Positions 21,190 through 37,190 are shown, counted from the stretch's first letter. The stretch: 64,000 nt of DNA from Hydractinia symbiolongicarpus (GCF_029227915.1 NC_079883.1:7938001-8002000), one strand, 5' to 3'. The notes: generated by a model not told the origin, from the sequence alone. Numbers and translations: made by a program.

Positions 21190-21309
21190 AAGCCTACGAC
21201 ACCGGGAGTTCCCAGGCGGTCCCCCATCCAAGTACTATCCCGGCCCGACGATGCTTAACTTCCGTGATCAGACGAGAACGGGTGTGTTCATCGTGGTATG
21301 GCCGTAGAC
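21190..21309 (-). rRNA. 5S rRNA: 5S ribosomal RNA (R5)
   Basis: Identical to R1 as read. Confidence 0.98.
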
Positions 21310-21506
21310 ATTAGTAGGGGCAAATACGTGCAATTTATTTTGACGTTGTGATCAAATTTTTTTATTTAATTTCTTTGAGTTACTTAGGACAAGGCGTATG
21401 CATGGATTATCTATTAGACTTTAAGGTTATAGTTTTGTGAAAAAAACAATGTTTTTTTAAAGATGTGTGGCTATAAAAATAGCCGTTGTTTTCTGAGTGT
21501 AGCGGT

Positions 21507-21887
21507 TTACTTCTTCTGTCCTTTGTCGTTCTTCTTTGGGAGTAAGACAGCTTGAATGTTTGGCAAAACACCACCAGCTGCAATGGTTACACCGCTCAAA
21601 AGTTTGTTTAATTCTTCATCATTACGAACAGCCAATTGTAAATGTCTTGGAATAATCCTAGCTTTTTTGTTGTCTCTTGCTGCGTTACCAGCCAACTCCA
21701 ATATCTCAGCAGATAAATATTCCAAGACGGCTGCTAAGTAAACTGGTGCTCCAGATCCAATTCGGTTAGCATAGTGCCCTCTACGAAGGAATCTATGCAC
21801 TCTACCGACTGGAAATTGAAGTCCAGCTCTTGAGGATCTTGTCTTGGCTTTAGCCTTAGCTTTTCCACCTTTTCCACGTCCAGACAT
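21507..21887 (-). CDS. H2A: Histone H2A (R5)
   Basis: Protein identical to R1. Stem-loop at 21469-21484. Confidence 0.98.
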   Translation of the reverse strand: MSGRGKGGKAKAKAKTRSSRAGLQFPVGRVHRFLRRGHYANRIGSGAPVYLAAVLEYLSAEILELAGNAARDNKKARIIPRHLQLAVRNDEELNKLLSGVTIAAGGVLPNIQAVLLPKKNDKGQKK

Positions 21888-22171
21888 AACTGCGATTTGA
21901 TTTGTAAGTTAATACAAAAACGTACGAATATTTAACGTAAGTGTTAACGAAATAAACTTTACTCGTTTTTTCATCATAAAAATAGGATCGAAATCATGTT
22001 TTTTTAACCAATCATAATTAAGTATTAAACAAAAGATTTTTTTTTTAACCAATTAAATTGCGTATCGGCGTTTTCGGATCGAATTCGATCCGATTTTTTT
22101 ACTTATAAACAAAAAGTTTTGACTTGCAGTTTAATGCTTATTTACAAGTTAAGTAGCAAAAATTTTTAACC

Positions 22172-22576
22172 ATGTCTGACGCAGCAGCTAAAGGAGGAAA
22201 ACAGGCACCTAAAGTAGCCAAGAAAGGTGAAAAAAGAGCCGGCAAAAAAGGAGGAAAGATTGGTGGAACTGGTGAAAAGAAACGCAAGAGAAAGAGAAAG
22301 GAAAGTTATGCTATTTACATCTACAATGTTTTGAAACAAGTTCACCCAGATGTCGGAGTTTCAAGCAAAGCTATGAGCATCATGAACTCATTTGTCAACG
22401 ACATCTTTGAGCGCATTGCTTCCGAAGCTTCGCGTTTGGCTCTTCAAAACAAAAAGTCGACCATCTCTTCTCGTGAAATTCAAACCGCAGTACGTCTTCT
22501 CTTGCCTGGAGAACTTGCAAAACACGCAGTCAGTGAAGGAACAAAAGCCGTCACAAAATACACAAGCAGCAAGTAA
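22172..22576 (+). CDS. H2B: Histone H2B (R5)
   Basis: Protein identical to R1. Stem-loop at 22600-22615. Confidence 0.98.
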   Translation: MSDAAAKGGKQAPKVAKKGEKRAGKKGGKIGGTGEKKRKRKRKESYAIYIYNVLKQVHPDVGVSSKAMSIMNSFVNDIFERIASEASRLALQNKKSTISSREIQTAVRLLLPGELAKHAVSEGTKAVTKYTSSK

Positions 22577-23038
22577 ACCAACGTCTACCAAACACAAACG
22601 GTCTTTTTTAAGACCACACATCTTTAAAAAAACATTTACTTGGCGTCACTACAAGTTAACCGAAGTTAATAAAACTTCTAAATAATGTGCTTAAGAACAC
22701 TAGCCTACATTTAAAATACTTCCCCATGTGTGTGTGTGGATTAGCTTCACTTTTCATACGTATTATTAGCTGTACTTGCAGAAAAGACAAGTACATTGAT
22801 CCATGTTATTGCTTACATTTAACTTAACCCAGCTTTTCACGGAAACACTCCCAGGCAAATTAACCCTACAAAGTATTTCTAAATTTTTTTTGTGTCATAT
22901 ATGACATAGTATCGTATAGCAATAAATGTAACTGTGACAAGACTTTACACATTGTGTAATTTGGAAGCGTGCACAAAGTAATGTTTTAAAAGATTTGTGG
23001 CTATAAAAATAGCCGTTTTTGTTGAGCAATGACAACGC

Positions 23039-23395
<357 letters not shown>

Positions 23396-23873
23396 TTAAC
23401 AGAATTCAGACAGCTTTAAAAAGAGGCCATAAAATTACCTACTGCTCGTGGAAACACCCTAATTAACCAATAGAGTTGCGTCATTACAAAATGTTCCGAA
23501 CATTTTGTACATTTTTTTAAGTAAAACTGTAGTTTTTTTAAAAATTCGTGGTCTTAATGTTTCAGTAAGGCAATAAATTTGGCATCGTTGGAATTCGCCA
23601 AACCTTCTGCTACTTACTAAAAAAAAAAAAAGTCAAAAGCTTTTGTGTATCAGAAGATACAGCCGTTTTCCCGTAGCCAAAAAACACAGATTTTATAAAA
23701 ATGTTAAAGTAATGAGCGTAATGTCATTATGCAGCCAATCAGAAATTACTTTCTTAGCACCAATCAAATGGTTTGTTTTGAACCTTAGCTGTCAATCAAT
23801 ATGAGAAATAAAACTTTGGCGCGATAGTGCATTTTAGACCGTCTTGTGTATCCGTACTACATCGACTTCTTAA

Positions 23874-24287
<414 letters not shown>

Positions 24288-24648
24288 GCATCTTACCAAA
24301 CAAAAAACGGCTATTTTTATAGCCACACATCCATAAAAAATATTACGGCTAGCTTTTTATATCAAACTTTGTTCTGCTTTCTGTTTAAATTTTATGCTAC
24401 ATAAAAATTTTATGCTACATAAAGTTTGACAATGTTAAAAATATGAAGGGCAAGAAAAGTAAAAGCAAGAAAATAAGAAATTTAAAAACGAAAATACTTA
24501 AACTTAGGGAATCTAATCTTAAAATTACTCTTTTTTAACTGTTTAAGTGACTTAAACAAGTTTAACTTTGTACCAAGATAATGTTTTTTTGTAAATGTGT
24601 GGCTATAAAAATAGCCGTTTGTTAATGTAATAGCCAGATACACACAAA

Positions 24649-25200
24649 TTATTTTTTTGCGGTCTTCTTTGCTGCCTTTTTGGGAGTCTTTTTGACCTTC
24701 TTTGCTGCAGGTTTTTTAGCAACAGGCTTCTTTGTGGGTTTCTTAGCTGCTGGTTTCTTAGCCGAGGCTTTCTTTGTGGCAGGCTTCTTTGCTGCTTTCT
24801 TTGGCGTGCTCTTCTTTGCTGGCTTCTTTTTTGGTGTACTTTTCTTTGCAGTAGGCTTCTTTGCCGTTGGCTTTTTTGCTGCGGCCTTTTTCTTAGGTTT
24901 TTCTTTTTTTACCTGACCTAGCTTGAATGATCCAGAAGCACCAGTGCCTTTAGTTTGAATCAAATCGCCTGATGTTACTCCTCGTTTAAGAGCCATTTTC
25001 AGATGATGATCTGAGTTTTCAGCAACTTTGTAATTTGCATGAATATATTTTGTAATAGCTTGGCGAGATGAACCACCGCGTTCCTTTAGGGTAGCGATAG
25101 CAGCCTTGATCATGTCCACATATTTAGGGTGATCAGCTGTCTTCTTTGCAGCAGGTTTCTTCTTGGGTGCGATTTTCTTTGGAGAAGCTGCTTCACTCAT
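24649..25200 (-). CDS. H1: Histone H1 (R6)
   Basis: 183 residues, identical to R1. Stem-loop at 24601-24616. Confidence 0.97.
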   Translation of the reverse strand: MSEAASPKKIAPKKKPAAKKTADHPKYVDMIKAAIATLKERGGSSRQAITKYIHANYKVAENSDHHLKMALKRGVTSGDLIQTKGTGASGSFKLGQVKKEKPKKKAAAKKPTAKKPTAKKSTPKKKPAKKSTPKKAAKKPATKKASAKKPAAKKPTKKPVAKKPAAKKVKKTPKKAAKKTAKK

Positions 25201-25779
25201 TTTTAATGTTTTCTTACAACAATCCAACGATAAACGATGCTTGTTATCACAGTAGAAGTATACTAAACATTACCGTGTAAATGAGATATAATTTAAGACG
25301 GTGCGAAGTATGCGGACGTAAAAGTACCACTCCCGGGAATTGATTTGGCGCGAAAACAGAAATGTGTGTTTCTGTACATCGTATAATGTCCGTTTTGGGA
25401 GCCGCGACTATGCGAAAGCATGTTAATTTTTATTTGTAGCACGACGCAATAGTCTGAAAGAGAAGCTGCTGGAGTTTGAGGTCTTCAGCATTACATCTAC
25501 TCTGTTAATTTGGGCTTCTTCCGCGCCCGTGTTAGGATTTTCATAAAGCGTTCTTTGGTTTGCGTTGCGTATGTCGGCCTACATCATCGACACGGCCTGT
25601 TTCCGGCTATTAGGAGCAATTCATATATTGGGCACTGCGTTTCGACTTTTTTATTAGACCACAGTAAAAAAATTCACTCACAGAAGTCCCTTTCTTTCAT
25701 GGCTACAAACACGAAGAATTCTGTCGTAAGTAAAACGAATGCGCAAGCCAAAATAACGATGGGGCGAAGTCATAAGCAT

Positions 25780-25852
25780 CGCCCTGTGGCCCAATGGATA
25801 AGGCATCTGACTACGAATCAGGGGATTCCAGGTTCGACTCCTGGCAGGGTCG
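25780..25852 (+). tRNA. tRNA-Arg: tRNA-Arg(ACG) (R6)
   Basis: Identical to R1. Confidence 0.88.
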
Positions 25853-26174
25853 CACTGTCGCATTTCGGCTGCATGGTCTACTGTGTAACGCGCGCGCACG
25901 TTCTGGCGTAATGCGTTGATAAACGGAATGTACGCAGTCATATTGGAAAGTAATATCACGCACTTAGTATCGTCGCCTTTGTTAGCATTCATGTAAGTTA
26001 CCATCCACTCGCTACAGTCGCTCTCCATCCTACGGCTAAATCAACAGCCGTGATTTTTACTATGTCGCCGTCCATCCGTACGCGGTGACAGTTGTAAGCT
26101 TTACAGTAACGTGACATGCTCCACAAGCAGTTACGGTGTGTGGACGATGCCTATCATGGCAACGCTTGTTCTTT

Positions 26175-26361
26175 ATCGCTTCTCGGCCTAATGGCTAAGA
26201 TCAAGTGTAGTATCTGTTCTTATCAGTTTAATATCTGGTAGGCCATTCTCTGAATGGTCAGTATATTAATCTGATTTTTGGCCTTGGGTCATGGAGGTGG
26301 ATTCATTCACGCCGTGACCACGGGTTGCCTTGGTGTTGCACTATTACCGATGGCGGCCCAC
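26175..26361 (+). ncRNA. U2: U2 snRNA (R6)
   Basis: Identical to R1 as read. Confidence 0.96.
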
Positions 26362-26551
26362 ATAAGCAATAAAAGAATAATAGCAGTCCTCTTTCCGACG
26401 GCACTCTGCATAGTCTACGGCGGGAACAAAACGCGTACACTGGGGGAGAATACAGCCTATGCCCCGCGACACGGCAGTTTATAACACACTCAAGCCACAA
26501 GCATTAACAAACTTTGAAGGGTACCCTCATGCTACGGTGCAGTTCCAACTC

Positions 26552-26716
26552 ATACTTACCTGACGGGGAAGTAAAGACTGATCAATGAGGGTTTTCTTCC
26601 AGAGTGAGGCTCTTGCATTGCACTACGCTTGGGCTGACCTCTGCGATTACTGCAAACGTCAGTAACTCGACCGTACAATTTCTGGTAGTGGGGGCCTGCG
26701 TCCGCGCTCGCCCCCT
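26552..26716 (+). ncRNA. U1: U1 snRNA (R6)
   Basis: Identical to R1 as read. Its candidate 3' box survives, but the deletion junction lies 70 bp downstream and the gene now converges on the truncated H4. Confidence 0.95.
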
Positions 26717-26718
26717 CC

Positions 26719-26946
<228 letters not shown>

Positions 26947-27424
26947 TTAACAGAATTCAGACAGCTTTAAAAAGAGGCCATAAAATTACCTACTGCTCGT
27001 GGAAACACCCTAATTAACCAATAGAGTTGCGTCATTACAAAATGTTCCGAACATTTTGTACATTTTTTTAAGTAAAACTGTAGTTTTTTTAAAAATTCGT
27101 GGTCTTAATGTTTCAGTAAGGCAATAAATTTGGCATCGTTGGAATTCGCCAAACCTTCTGCTACTTACTAAAAAAAAAAAAAGTCAAAAGCTTTTGTGTA
27201 TCAGAAGATACAGCCGTTTTCCCGTAGCCAAAAAACACAGATTTTATAAAAATGTTAAAGTAATGAGCGTAATGTCATTATGCAGCCAATCAGAAATTAC
27301 TTTCTTAGCACCAATCAAATGGTTTGTTTTGAACCTTAGCTGTCAATCAATATGAGAAATAAAACTTTGGCGCGATAGTGCATTTTAGACCGTCTTGTGT
27401 ATCCGTACTACATCGACTTCTTAA

Positions 27425-27838
<414 letters not shown>

Positions 27839-28199
27839 GCATCTTACCAAACAAAAAACGGCTATTTTTATAGCCACACATCCATAAAAAATATTACGGC
27901 TAGCTTTTTATATCAAACTTTGTTCTGCTTTCTGTTTAAATTTTATGCTACATAAAAATTTTATGCTACATAAAGTTTGACAATGTTAAAAATATGAAGG
28001 GCAAGAAAAGTAAAAGCAAGAAAATAAGAAATTTAAAAACGAAAATACTTAAACTTAGGGAATCTAATCTTAAAATTACTCTTTTTTAACTGTTTAAGTG
28101 ACTTAAACAAGTTTAACTTTGTACCAAGATAATGTTTTTTTGTAAATGTGTGGCTATAAAAATAGCCGTTTGTTAATGTAATAGCCAGATACACACAAA

Positions 28200-28751
28200 T
28201 TATTTTTTTGCGGTCTTCTTTGCTGCCTTTTTGGGAGTCTTTTTGACCTTCTTTGCTGCAGGTTTTTTAGCAACAGGCTTCTTTGTGGGTTTCTTAGCTG
28301 CTGGTTTCTTAGCCGAGGCTTTCTTTGTGGCAGGCTTCTTTGCTGCTTTCTTTGGCGTGCTCTTCTTTGCTGGCTTCTTTTTTGGTGTACTTTTCTTTGC
28401 AGTAGGCTTCTTTGCCGTTGGCTTTTTTGCTGCGGCCTTTTTCTTAGGTTTTTCTTTTTTTACCTGACCTAGCTTGAATGATCCAGAAGCACCAGTGCCT
28501 TTAGTTTGAATCAAATCGCCTGATGTTACTCCTCGTTTAAGAGCCATTTTCAGATGATGATCTGAGTTTTCAGCAACTTTGTAATTTGCATGAATATATT
28601 TTGTAATAGCTTGGCGAGATGAACCACCGCGTTCCTTTAGGGTAGCGATAGCAGCCTTGATCATGTCCACATATTTAGGGTGATCAGCTGTCTTCTTTGC
28701 AGCAGGTTTCTTCTTGGGTGCGATTTTCTTTGGAGAAGCTGCTTCACTCAT
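28200..28751 (-). CDS. H1: Histone H1 (R7)
   Basis: 183 residues, identical to R1. Stem-loop at 28152-28167. Confidence 0.97.
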   Translation of the reverse strand: MSEAASPKKIAPKKKPAAKKTADHPKYVDMIKAAIATLKERGGSSRQAITKYIHANYKVAENSDHHLKMALKRGVTSGDLIQTKGTGASGSFKLGQVKKEKPKKKAAAKKPTAKKPTAKKSTPKKKPAKKSTPKKAAKKPATKKASAKKPAAKKPTKKPVAKKPAAKKVKKTPKKAAKKTAKK

Positions 28752-29330
28752 TTTTAATGTTTTCTTACAACAATCCAACGATAAACGATGCTTGTTATCA
28801 CAGTAGAAGTATACTAAACATTACCGTGTAAATGAGATATAATTTAAGACGGTGCGAAGTATGCGGACGTAAAAGTACCACTCCCGGGAATTGATTTGGC
28901 GCGAAAACAGAAATGTGTGTTTCTGTACATCGTATAATGTCCGTTTTGGGAGCCGCGACTATGCGAAAGCATGTTAATTTTTATTTGTAGCACGACGCAA
29001 TAGTCTGAAAGAGAAGCTGCTGGAGTTTGAGGTCTTCAGCATTACATCTACTCTGTTAATTTGGGCTTCTTCCGCGCCCGTGTTAGGATTTTCATAAAGC
29101 GTTCTTTGGTTTGCGTTGCGTATGTCGGCCTACATCATCGACACGGCCTGTTTCCGGCTATTAGGAGCAATTCATATATTGGGCACTGCGTTTCGACTTT
29201 TTTATTAGACCACAGTAAAAAAATTCACTCACAGAAGTCCCTTTCTTTCATGGCTACAAACACGAAGAATTCTGTCGTAAGTAAAACGAATGCGCAAGCC
29301 AAAATAACGATGGGGCGAAGTCATAAGCAT

Positions 29331-29403
29331 CGCCCTGTGGCCCAATGGATAAGGCATCTGACTACGAATCAGGGGATTCCAGGTTCGACTCCTGGCAGGG
29401 TCG
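29331..29403 (+). tRNA. tRNA-Arg: tRNA-Arg(ACG) (R7)
   Basis: Identical to R1. Confidence 0.88.
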
Positions 29404-29725
29404 CACTGTCGCATTTCGGCTGCATGGTCTACTGTGTAACGCGCGCGCACGTTCTGGCGTAATGCGTTGATAAACGGAATGTACGCAGTCATATTGGAAA
29501 GTAATATCACGCACTTAGTATCGTCGCCTTTGTTAGCATTCATGTAAGTTACCATCCACTCGCTACAGTCGCTCTCCATCCTACGGCTAAATCAACAGCC
29601 GTGATTTTTACTATGTCGCCGTCCATCCGTACGCGGTGACAGTTGTAAGCTTTACAGTAACGTGACATGCTCCACAAGCAGTTACGGTGTGTGGACGATG
29701 CCTATCATGGCAACGCTTGTTCTTT

Positions 29726-29912
29726 ATCGCTTCTCGGCCTAATGGCTAAGATCAAGTGTAGTATCTGTTCTTATCAGTTTAATATCTGGTAGGCCATTCT
29801 CTGAATGGTCAGTATATTAATCTGATTTTTGGCCTTGGGTCATGGAGGTGGATTCATTCACGCCGTGACCACGGGTTGCCTTGGTGTTGCACTATTACCG
29901 ATGGCGGCCCAC
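29726..29912 (+). ncRNA. U2: U2 snRNA (R7)
   Basis: Identical to R1 as read. Confidence 0.96.
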
Positions 29913-30102
29913 ATAAGCAATAAAAGAATAATAGCAGTCCTCTTTCCGACGGCACTCTGCATAGTCTACGGCGGGAACAAAACGCGTACACTGGGGGAGA
30001 ATACAGCCTATGCCCCGCGACACGGCAGTTTATAACACACTCAAGCCACAAGCATTAACAAACTTTGAAGGGTACCCTCATGCTACGGTGCAGTTCCAAC
30101 TC

Positions 30103-30267
30103 ATACTTACCTGACGGGGAAGTAAAGACTGATCAATGAGGGTTTTCTTCCAGAGTGAGGCTCTTGCATTGCACTACGCTTGGGCTGACCTCTGCGATTA
30201 CTGCAAACGTCAGTAACTCGACCGTACAATTTCTGGTAGTGGGGGCCTGCGTCCGCGCTCGCCCCCT
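30103..30267 (+). ncRNA. U1: U1 snRNA (R7)
   Basis: Identical to R1 as read; inverted-array 3' flank. Confidence 0.95.
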
Positions 30268-30616
30268 CCTTAAGTCAAAATGAATGAGCTTAGAAAAGTT
30301 GCGCGGCCAAATGTCGGTGGTGACTTAAACGCTAAGGTAAAACCTCGCTTGGCTGTTACGAAACGTGATTGCGATATAAGTCCTCGGAAGGCGGCGGAAT
30401 TTTATTTTATTTGCCATTCCGTCAGGGTTATTGGATGATCGGCAATAGATCGAGTTTGTATGCATTTGAAAGCTCTTTTTTCTCGTACTATCACCTGAAA
30501 ATGTCGTAGGAAAATGTCATAGGAAACACTTTCAACAACCGCCACGTTCCTTAATTGTTATAACAAGAAATATATCACAGCACCATTGAAATGAAAAGGC
30601 AACAAATGAAAATGAA

Positions 30617-30736
30617 AAGCCTACGACACCGGGAGTTCCCAGGCGGTCCCCCATCCAAGTACTATCCCGGCCCGACGATGCTTAACTTCCGTGATCAGAC
30701 GAGAACGGGTGTGTTCATCGTGGTATGGCCGTAGAC
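30617..30736 (-). rRNA. 5S rRNA: 5S ribosomal RNA (R7)
   Basis: Identical to R1 as read. Confidence 0.98.
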
Positions 30737-30933
30737 ATTAGTAGGGGCAAATACGTGCAATTTATTTTGACGTTGTGATCAAATTTTTTTATTTAATTTC
30801 TTTGAGTTACTTAGGACAAGGCGTATGCATGGATTATCTATTAGACTTTAAGGTTATAGTTTTGTGAAAAAAACAATGTTTTTTTAAAGATGTGTGGCTA
30901 TAAAAATAGCCGTTGTTTTCTGAGTGTAGCGGT

Positions 30934-31314
30934 TTACTTCTTCTGTCCTTTGTCGTTCTTCTTTGGGAGTAAGACAGCTTGAATGTTTGGCAAAACACCA
31001 CCAGCTGCAATGGTTACACCGCTCAAAAGTTTGTTTAATTCTTCATCATTACGAACAGCCAATTGTAAATGTCTTGGAATAATCCTAGCTTTTTTGTTGT
31101 CTCTTGCTGCGTTACCAGCCAACTCCAATATCTCAGCAGATAAATATTCCAAGACGGCTGCTAAGTAAACTGGTGCTCCAGATCCAATTCGGTTAGCATA
31201 GTGCCCTCTACGAAGGAATCTATGCACTCTACCGACTGGAAATTGAAGTCCAGCTCTTGAGGATCTTGTCTTGGCTTTAGCCTTAGCTTTTCCACCTTTT
31301 CCACGTCCAGACAT
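30934..31314 (-). CDS. H2A: Histone H2A (R7)
   Basis: Protein identical to R1. Stem-loop at 30896-30911. Confidence 0.98.
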   Translation of the reverse strand: MSGRGKGGKAKAKAKTRSSRAGLQFPVGRVHRFLRRGHYANRIGSGAPVYLAAVLEYLSAEILELAGNAARDNKKARIIPRHLQLAVRNDEELNKLLSGVTIAAGGVLPNIQAVLLPKKNDKGQKK

Positions 31315-31598
31315 AACTGCGATTTGATTTGTAAGTTAATACAAAAACGTACGAATATTTAACGTAAGTGTTAACGAAATAAACTTTACTCGTTTTTTCA
31401 TCATAAAAATAGGATCGAAATCATGTTTTTTTAACCAATCATAATTAAGTATTAAACAAAAGATTTTTTTTTTAACCAATTAAATTGCGTATCGGCGTTT
31501 TCGGATCGAATTCGATCCGATTTTTTTACTTATAAACAAAAAGTTTTGACTTGCAGTTTAATGCTTATTTACAAGTTAAGTAGCAAAAATTTTTAACC

Positions 31599-32003
31599 AT
31601 GTCTGACGCAGCAGCTAAAGGAGGAAAACAGGCACCTAAAGTAGCCAAGAAAGGTGAAAAAAGAGCCGGCAAAAAAGGAGGAAAGATTGGTGGAACTGGT
31701 GAAAAGAAACGCAAGAGAAAGAGAAAGGAAAGTTATGCTATTTACATCTACAATGTTTTGAAACAAGTTCACCCAGATGTCGGAGTTTCAAGCAAAGCTA
31801 TGAGCATCATGAACTCATTTGTCAACGACATCTTTGAGCGCATTGCTTCCGAAGCTTCGCGTTTGGCTCTTCAAAACAAAAAGTCGACCATCTCTTCTCG
31901 TGAAATTCAAACCGCAGTACGTCTTCTCTTGCCTGGAGAACTTGCAAAACACGCAGTCAGTGAAGGAACAAAAGCCGTCACAAAATACACAAGCAGCAAG
32001 TAA
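31599..32003 (+). CDS. H2B: Histone H2B (R7)
   Basis: Protein identical to R1. Stem-loop at 32027-32042. Confidence 0.98.
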   Translation: MSDAAAKGGKQAPKVAKKGEKRAGKKGGKIGGTGEKKRKRKRKESYAIYIYNVLKQVHPDVGVSSKAMSIMNSFVNDIFERIASEASRLALQNKKSTISSREIQTAVRLLLPGELAKHAVSEGTKAVTKYTSSK

Positions 32004-32465
32004 ACCAACGTCTACCAAACACAAACGGTCTTTTTTAAGACCACACATCTTTAAAAAAACATTTACTTGGCGTCACTACAAGTTAACCGAAGTTAATAAA
32101 ACTTCTAAATAATGTGCTTAAGAACACTAGCCTACATTTAAAATACTTCCCCATGTGTGTGTGTGGATTAGCTTCACTTTTCATACGTATTATTAGCTGT
32201 ACTTGCAGAAAAGACAAGTACATTGATCCATGTTATTGCTTACATTTAACTTAACCCAGCTTTTCACGGAAACACTCCCAGGCAAATTAACCCTACAAAG
32301 TATTTCTAAATTTTTTTTGTGTCATATATGACATAGTATCGTATAGCAATAAATGTAACTGTGACAAGACTTTACACATTGTGTAATTTGGAAGCGTGCA
32401 CAAAGTAATGTTTTAAAAGATTTGTGGCTATAAAAATAGCCGTTTTTGTTGAGCAATGACAACGC

Positions 32466-32822
<357 letters not shown>

Positions 32823-33300
32823 TTAACAGAATTCAGACAGCTTTAAAAAGAGGCCATAAAATTACCTACTGCTCGTGGAAACACCCTAATTAACCAATAG
32901 AGTTGCGTCATTACAAAATGTTCCGAACATTTTGTACATTTTTTTAAGTAAAACTGTAGTTTTTTTAAAAATTCGTGGTCTTAATGTTTCAGTAAGGCAA
33001 TAAATTTGGCATCGTTGGAATTCGCCAAACCTTCTGCTACTTACTAAAAAAAAAAAAAGTCAAAAGCTTTTGTGTATCAGAAGATACAGCCGTTTTCCCG
33101 TAGCCAAAAAACACAGATTTTATAAAAATGTTAAAGTAATGAGCGTAATGTCATTATGCAGCCAATCAGAAATTACTTTCTTAGCACCAATCAAATGGTT
33201 TGTTTTGAACCTTAGCTGTCAATCAATATGAGAAATAAAACTTTGGCGCGATAGTGCATTTTAGACCGTCTTGTGTATCCGTACTACATCGACTTCTTAA

Positions 33301-33714
<414 letters not shown>

Positions 33715-34075
33715 GCATCTTACCAAACAAAAAACGGCTATTTTTATAGCCACACATCCATAAAAAATATTACGGCTAGCTTTTTATATCAAACTTTGTT
33801 CTGCTTTCTGTTTAAATTTTATGCTACATAAAAATTTTATGCTACATAAAGTTTGACAATGTTAAAAATATGAAGGGCAAGAAAAGTAAAAGCAAGAAAA
33901 TAAGAAATTTAAAAACGAAAATACTTAAACTTAGGGAATCTAATCTTAAAATTACTCTTTTTTAACTGTTTAAGTGACTTAAACAAGTTTAACTTTGTAC
34001 CAAGATAATGTTTTTTTGTAAATGTGTGGCTATAAAAATAGCCGTTTGTTAATGTAATAGCCAGATACACACAAA

Positions 34076-34627
34076 TTATTTTTTTGCGGTCTTCTTTGCT
34101 GCCTTTTTGGGAGTCTTTTTGACCTTCTTTGCTGCAGGTTTTTTAGCAACAGGCTTCTTTGTGGGTTTCTTAGCTGCTGGTTTCTTAGCCGAGGCTTTCT
34201 TTGTGGCAGGCTTCTTTGCTGCTTTCTTTGGCGTGCTCTTCTTTGCTGGCTTCTTTTTTGGTGTACTTTTCTTTGCAGTAGGCTTCTTTGCCGTTGGCTT
34301 TTTTGCTGCGGCCTTTTTCTTAGGTTTTTCTTTTTTTACCTGACCTAGCTTGAATGATCCAGAAGCACCAGTGCCTTTAGTTTGAATCAAATCGCCTGAT
34401 GTTACTCCTCGTTTAAGAGCCATTTTCAGATGATGATCTGAGTTTTCAGCAACTTTGTAATTTGCATGAATATATTTTGTAATAGCTTGGCGAGATGAAC
34501 CACCGCGTTCCTTTAGGGTAGCGATAGCAGCCTTGATCATGTCCACATATTTAGGGTGATCAGCTGTCTTCTTTGCAGCAGGTTTCTTCTTGGGTGCGAT
34601 TTTCTTTGGAGAAGCTGCTTCACTCAT
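34076..34627 (-). CDS. H1: Histone H1 (R8)
   Basis: 183 residues, identical to R1. Stem-loop at 34028-34043. Confidence 0.97.
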   Translation of the reverse strand: MSEAASPKKIAPKKKPAAKKTADHPKYVDMIKAAIATLKERGGSSRQAITKYIHANYKVAENSDHHLKMALKRGVTSGDLIQTKGTGASGSFKLGQVKKEKPKKKAAAKKPTAKKPTAKKSTPKKKPAKKSTPKKAAKKPATKKASAKKPAAKKPTKKPVAKKPAAKKVKKTPKKAAKKTAKK

Positions 34628-35206
34628 TTTTAATGTTTTCTTACAACAATCCAACGATAAACGATGCTTGTTATCACAGTAGAAGTATACTAAACATTAC
34701 CGTGTAAATGAGATATAATTTAAGACGGTGCGAAGTATGCGGACGTAAAAGTACCACTCCCGGGAATTGATTTGGCGCGAAAACAGAAATGTGTGTTTCT
34801 GTACATCGTATAATGTCCGTTTTGGGAGCCGCGACTATGCGAAAGCATGTTAATTTTTATTTGTAGCACGACGCAATAGTCTGAAAGAGAAGCTGCTGGA
34901 GTTTGAGGTCTTCAGCATTACATCTACTCTGTTAATTTGGGCTTCTTCCGCGCCCGTGTTAGGATTTTCATAAAGCGTTCTTTGGTTTGCGTTGCGTATG
35001 TCGGCCTACATCATCGACACGGCCTGTTTCCGGCTATTAGGAGCAATTCATATATTGGGCACTGCGTTTCGACTTTTTTATTAGACCACAGTAAAAAAAT
35101 TCACTCACAGAAGTCCCTTTCTTTCATGGCTACAAACACGAAGAATTCTGTCGTAAGTAAAACGAATGCGCAAGCCAAAATAACGATGGGGCGAAGTCAA
35201 AAGCAT

Positions 35207-35279
35207 CGCCCTGTGGCCCAATGGATAAGGCATCTGACTACGAATCAGGGGATTCCAGGTTCGACTCCTGGCAGGGTCG
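35207..35279 (+). tRNA. tRNA-Arg: tRNA-Arg(ACG) (R8)
   Basis: RNA identical to R1. A T to A change at 35200, seven bases upstream, is unique to this copy. Confidence 0.88.
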
Positions 35280-35601
35280 CACTGTCGCATTTCGGCTGCA
35301 TGGTCTACTGTGTAACGCGCGCGCACGTTCTGGCGTAATGCGTTGATAAACGGAATGTACGCAGTCATATTGGAAAGTAATATCACGCACTTAGTATCGT
35401 CGCCTTTGTTAGCATTCATGTAAGTTACCATCCACTCGCTACAGTCGCTCTCCATCCTACGGCTAAATCAACAGCCGTGATTTTTACTATGTCGCCGTCC
35501 ATCCGTACGCGGTGACAGTTGTAAGCTTTACAGTAACGTGACATGCTCCACAAGCAGTTACGGTGTGTGGACGATGCCTATCATGGCAACGCTTGTTCTT
35601 T

Positions 35602-35788
35602 ATCGCTTCTCGGCCTAATGGCTAAGATCAAGTGTAGTATCTGTTCTTATCAGTTTAATATCTGGTAGGCCATTCTCTGAATGGTCAGTATATTAATCTG
35701 ATTTTTGGCCTTGGGTCATGGAGGTGGATTCATTCACGCCGTGACCACGGGTTGCCTTGGTGTTGCACTATTACCGATGGCGGCCCAC
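35602..35788 (+). ncRNA. U2: U2 snRNA (R8)
   Basis: Identical to R1 as read. Confidence 0.96.
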
Positions 35789-35978
35789 ATAAGCAATAAA
35801 AGAATAATAGCAGTCCTCTTTCCGACGGCACTCTGCATAGTCTACGGCGGGAACAAAACGCGTACACTGGGGGAGAATACAGCCTATGCCCCGCGACACG
35901 GCAGTTTATAACACACTCAAGCCACAAGCATTAACAAACTTTGAAGGGTACCCTCATGCTACGGTGCAGTTCCAACTC

Positions 35979-36143
35979 ATACTTACCTGACGGGGAAGTA
36001 AAGACTGATCAATGAGGGTTTTCTTCCAGAGTGAGGCTCTTGCATTGCACTACGCTTGGGCTGACCTCTGCGATTACTGCAAACGTCAGTAACTCGACCG
36101 TACAATTTCTGGTAGTGGGGGCCTGCGTCCGCGCTCGCCCCCT
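35979..36143 (+). ncRNA. U1: U1 snRNA (R8)
   Basis: Identical to R1 as read. Confidence 0.95.
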
Positions 36144-36492
36144 CCTTAAGTCAAAATGAATGAGCTTAGAAAAGTTGCGCGGCCAAATGTCGGTGGTGAC
36201 TTAAACGCTAAGGTAAAACCTCGCTTGGCTGTTACGAAACGTGATTGCGATATAAGTCCTCGGAAGGCGGCGGAATTTTATTTTATTTGCCATTCCGTCA
36301 GGGTTATTGGATGATCGGCAATAGATCGAGTTTGTATGCATTTGAAAGCTCTTTTTTCTCGTACTATCACCTGAAAATGTCGTAGGAAAATGTCATAGGA
36401 AACACTTTCAACAACCGCCACGTTCCTTAATTGTTATAACAAGAAATATATCACAGCACCATTGAAATGAAAAGGCAACAAATGAAAATGAA

Positions 36493-36612
36493 AAGCCTAC
36501 GACACCGGGAGTTCCCAGGCGGTCCCCCATCCAAGTACTATCCCGGCCCGACGATGCTTAACTTCCGTGATCAGACGAGAACGGGTGTGTTCATCGTGGT
36601 ATGGCCGTAGAC
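36493..36612 (-). rRNA. 5S rRNA: 5S ribosomal RNA (R8)
   Basis: Identical to R1 as read. Confidence 0.98.
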
Positions 36613-36809
36613 ATTAGTAGGGGCAAATACGTGCAATTTATTTTGACGTTGTGATCAAATTTTTTTATTTAATTTCTTTGAGTTACTTAGGACAAGGCGT
36701 ATGCATGGATTATCTATTAGACTTTAAGGTTATAGTTTTGTGAAAAAAACAATGTTTTTTTAAAGATGTGTGGCTATAAAAATAGCCGTTGTTTTCTGAG
36801 TGTAGCGGT

Positions 36810-37190
36810 TTACTTCTTCTGTCCTTTGTCGTTCTTCTTTGGGAGTAAGACAGCTTGAATGTTTGGCAAAACACCACCAGCTGCAATGGTTACACCGCTC
36901 AAAAGTTTGTTTAATTCTTCATCATTACGAACAGCCAATTGTAAATGTCTTGGAATAATCCTAGCTTTTTTGTTGTCTCTTGCTGCGTTACCAGCCAACT
37001 CCAATATCTCAGCAGATAAATATTCCAAGACGGCTGCTAAGTAAACTGGTGCTCCAGATCCAATTCGGTTAGCATAGTGCCCTCTACGAAGGAATCTATG
37101 CACTCTACCGACTGGAAATTGAAGTCCAGCTCTTGAGGATCTTGTCTTGGCTTTAGCCTTAGCTTTTCCACCTTTTCCACGTCCAGACAT
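36810..37190 (-). CDS. H2A: Histone H2A (R8)
   Basis: Protein identical to R1. Stem-loop at 36772-36787. Confidence 0.98.
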   Translation of the reverse strand: MSGRGKGGKAKAKAKTRSSRAGLQFPVGRVHRFLRRGHYANRIGSGAPVYLAAVLEYLSAEILELAGNAARDNKKARIIPRHLQLAVRNDEELNKLLSGVTIAAGGVLPNIQAVLLPKKNDKGQKK

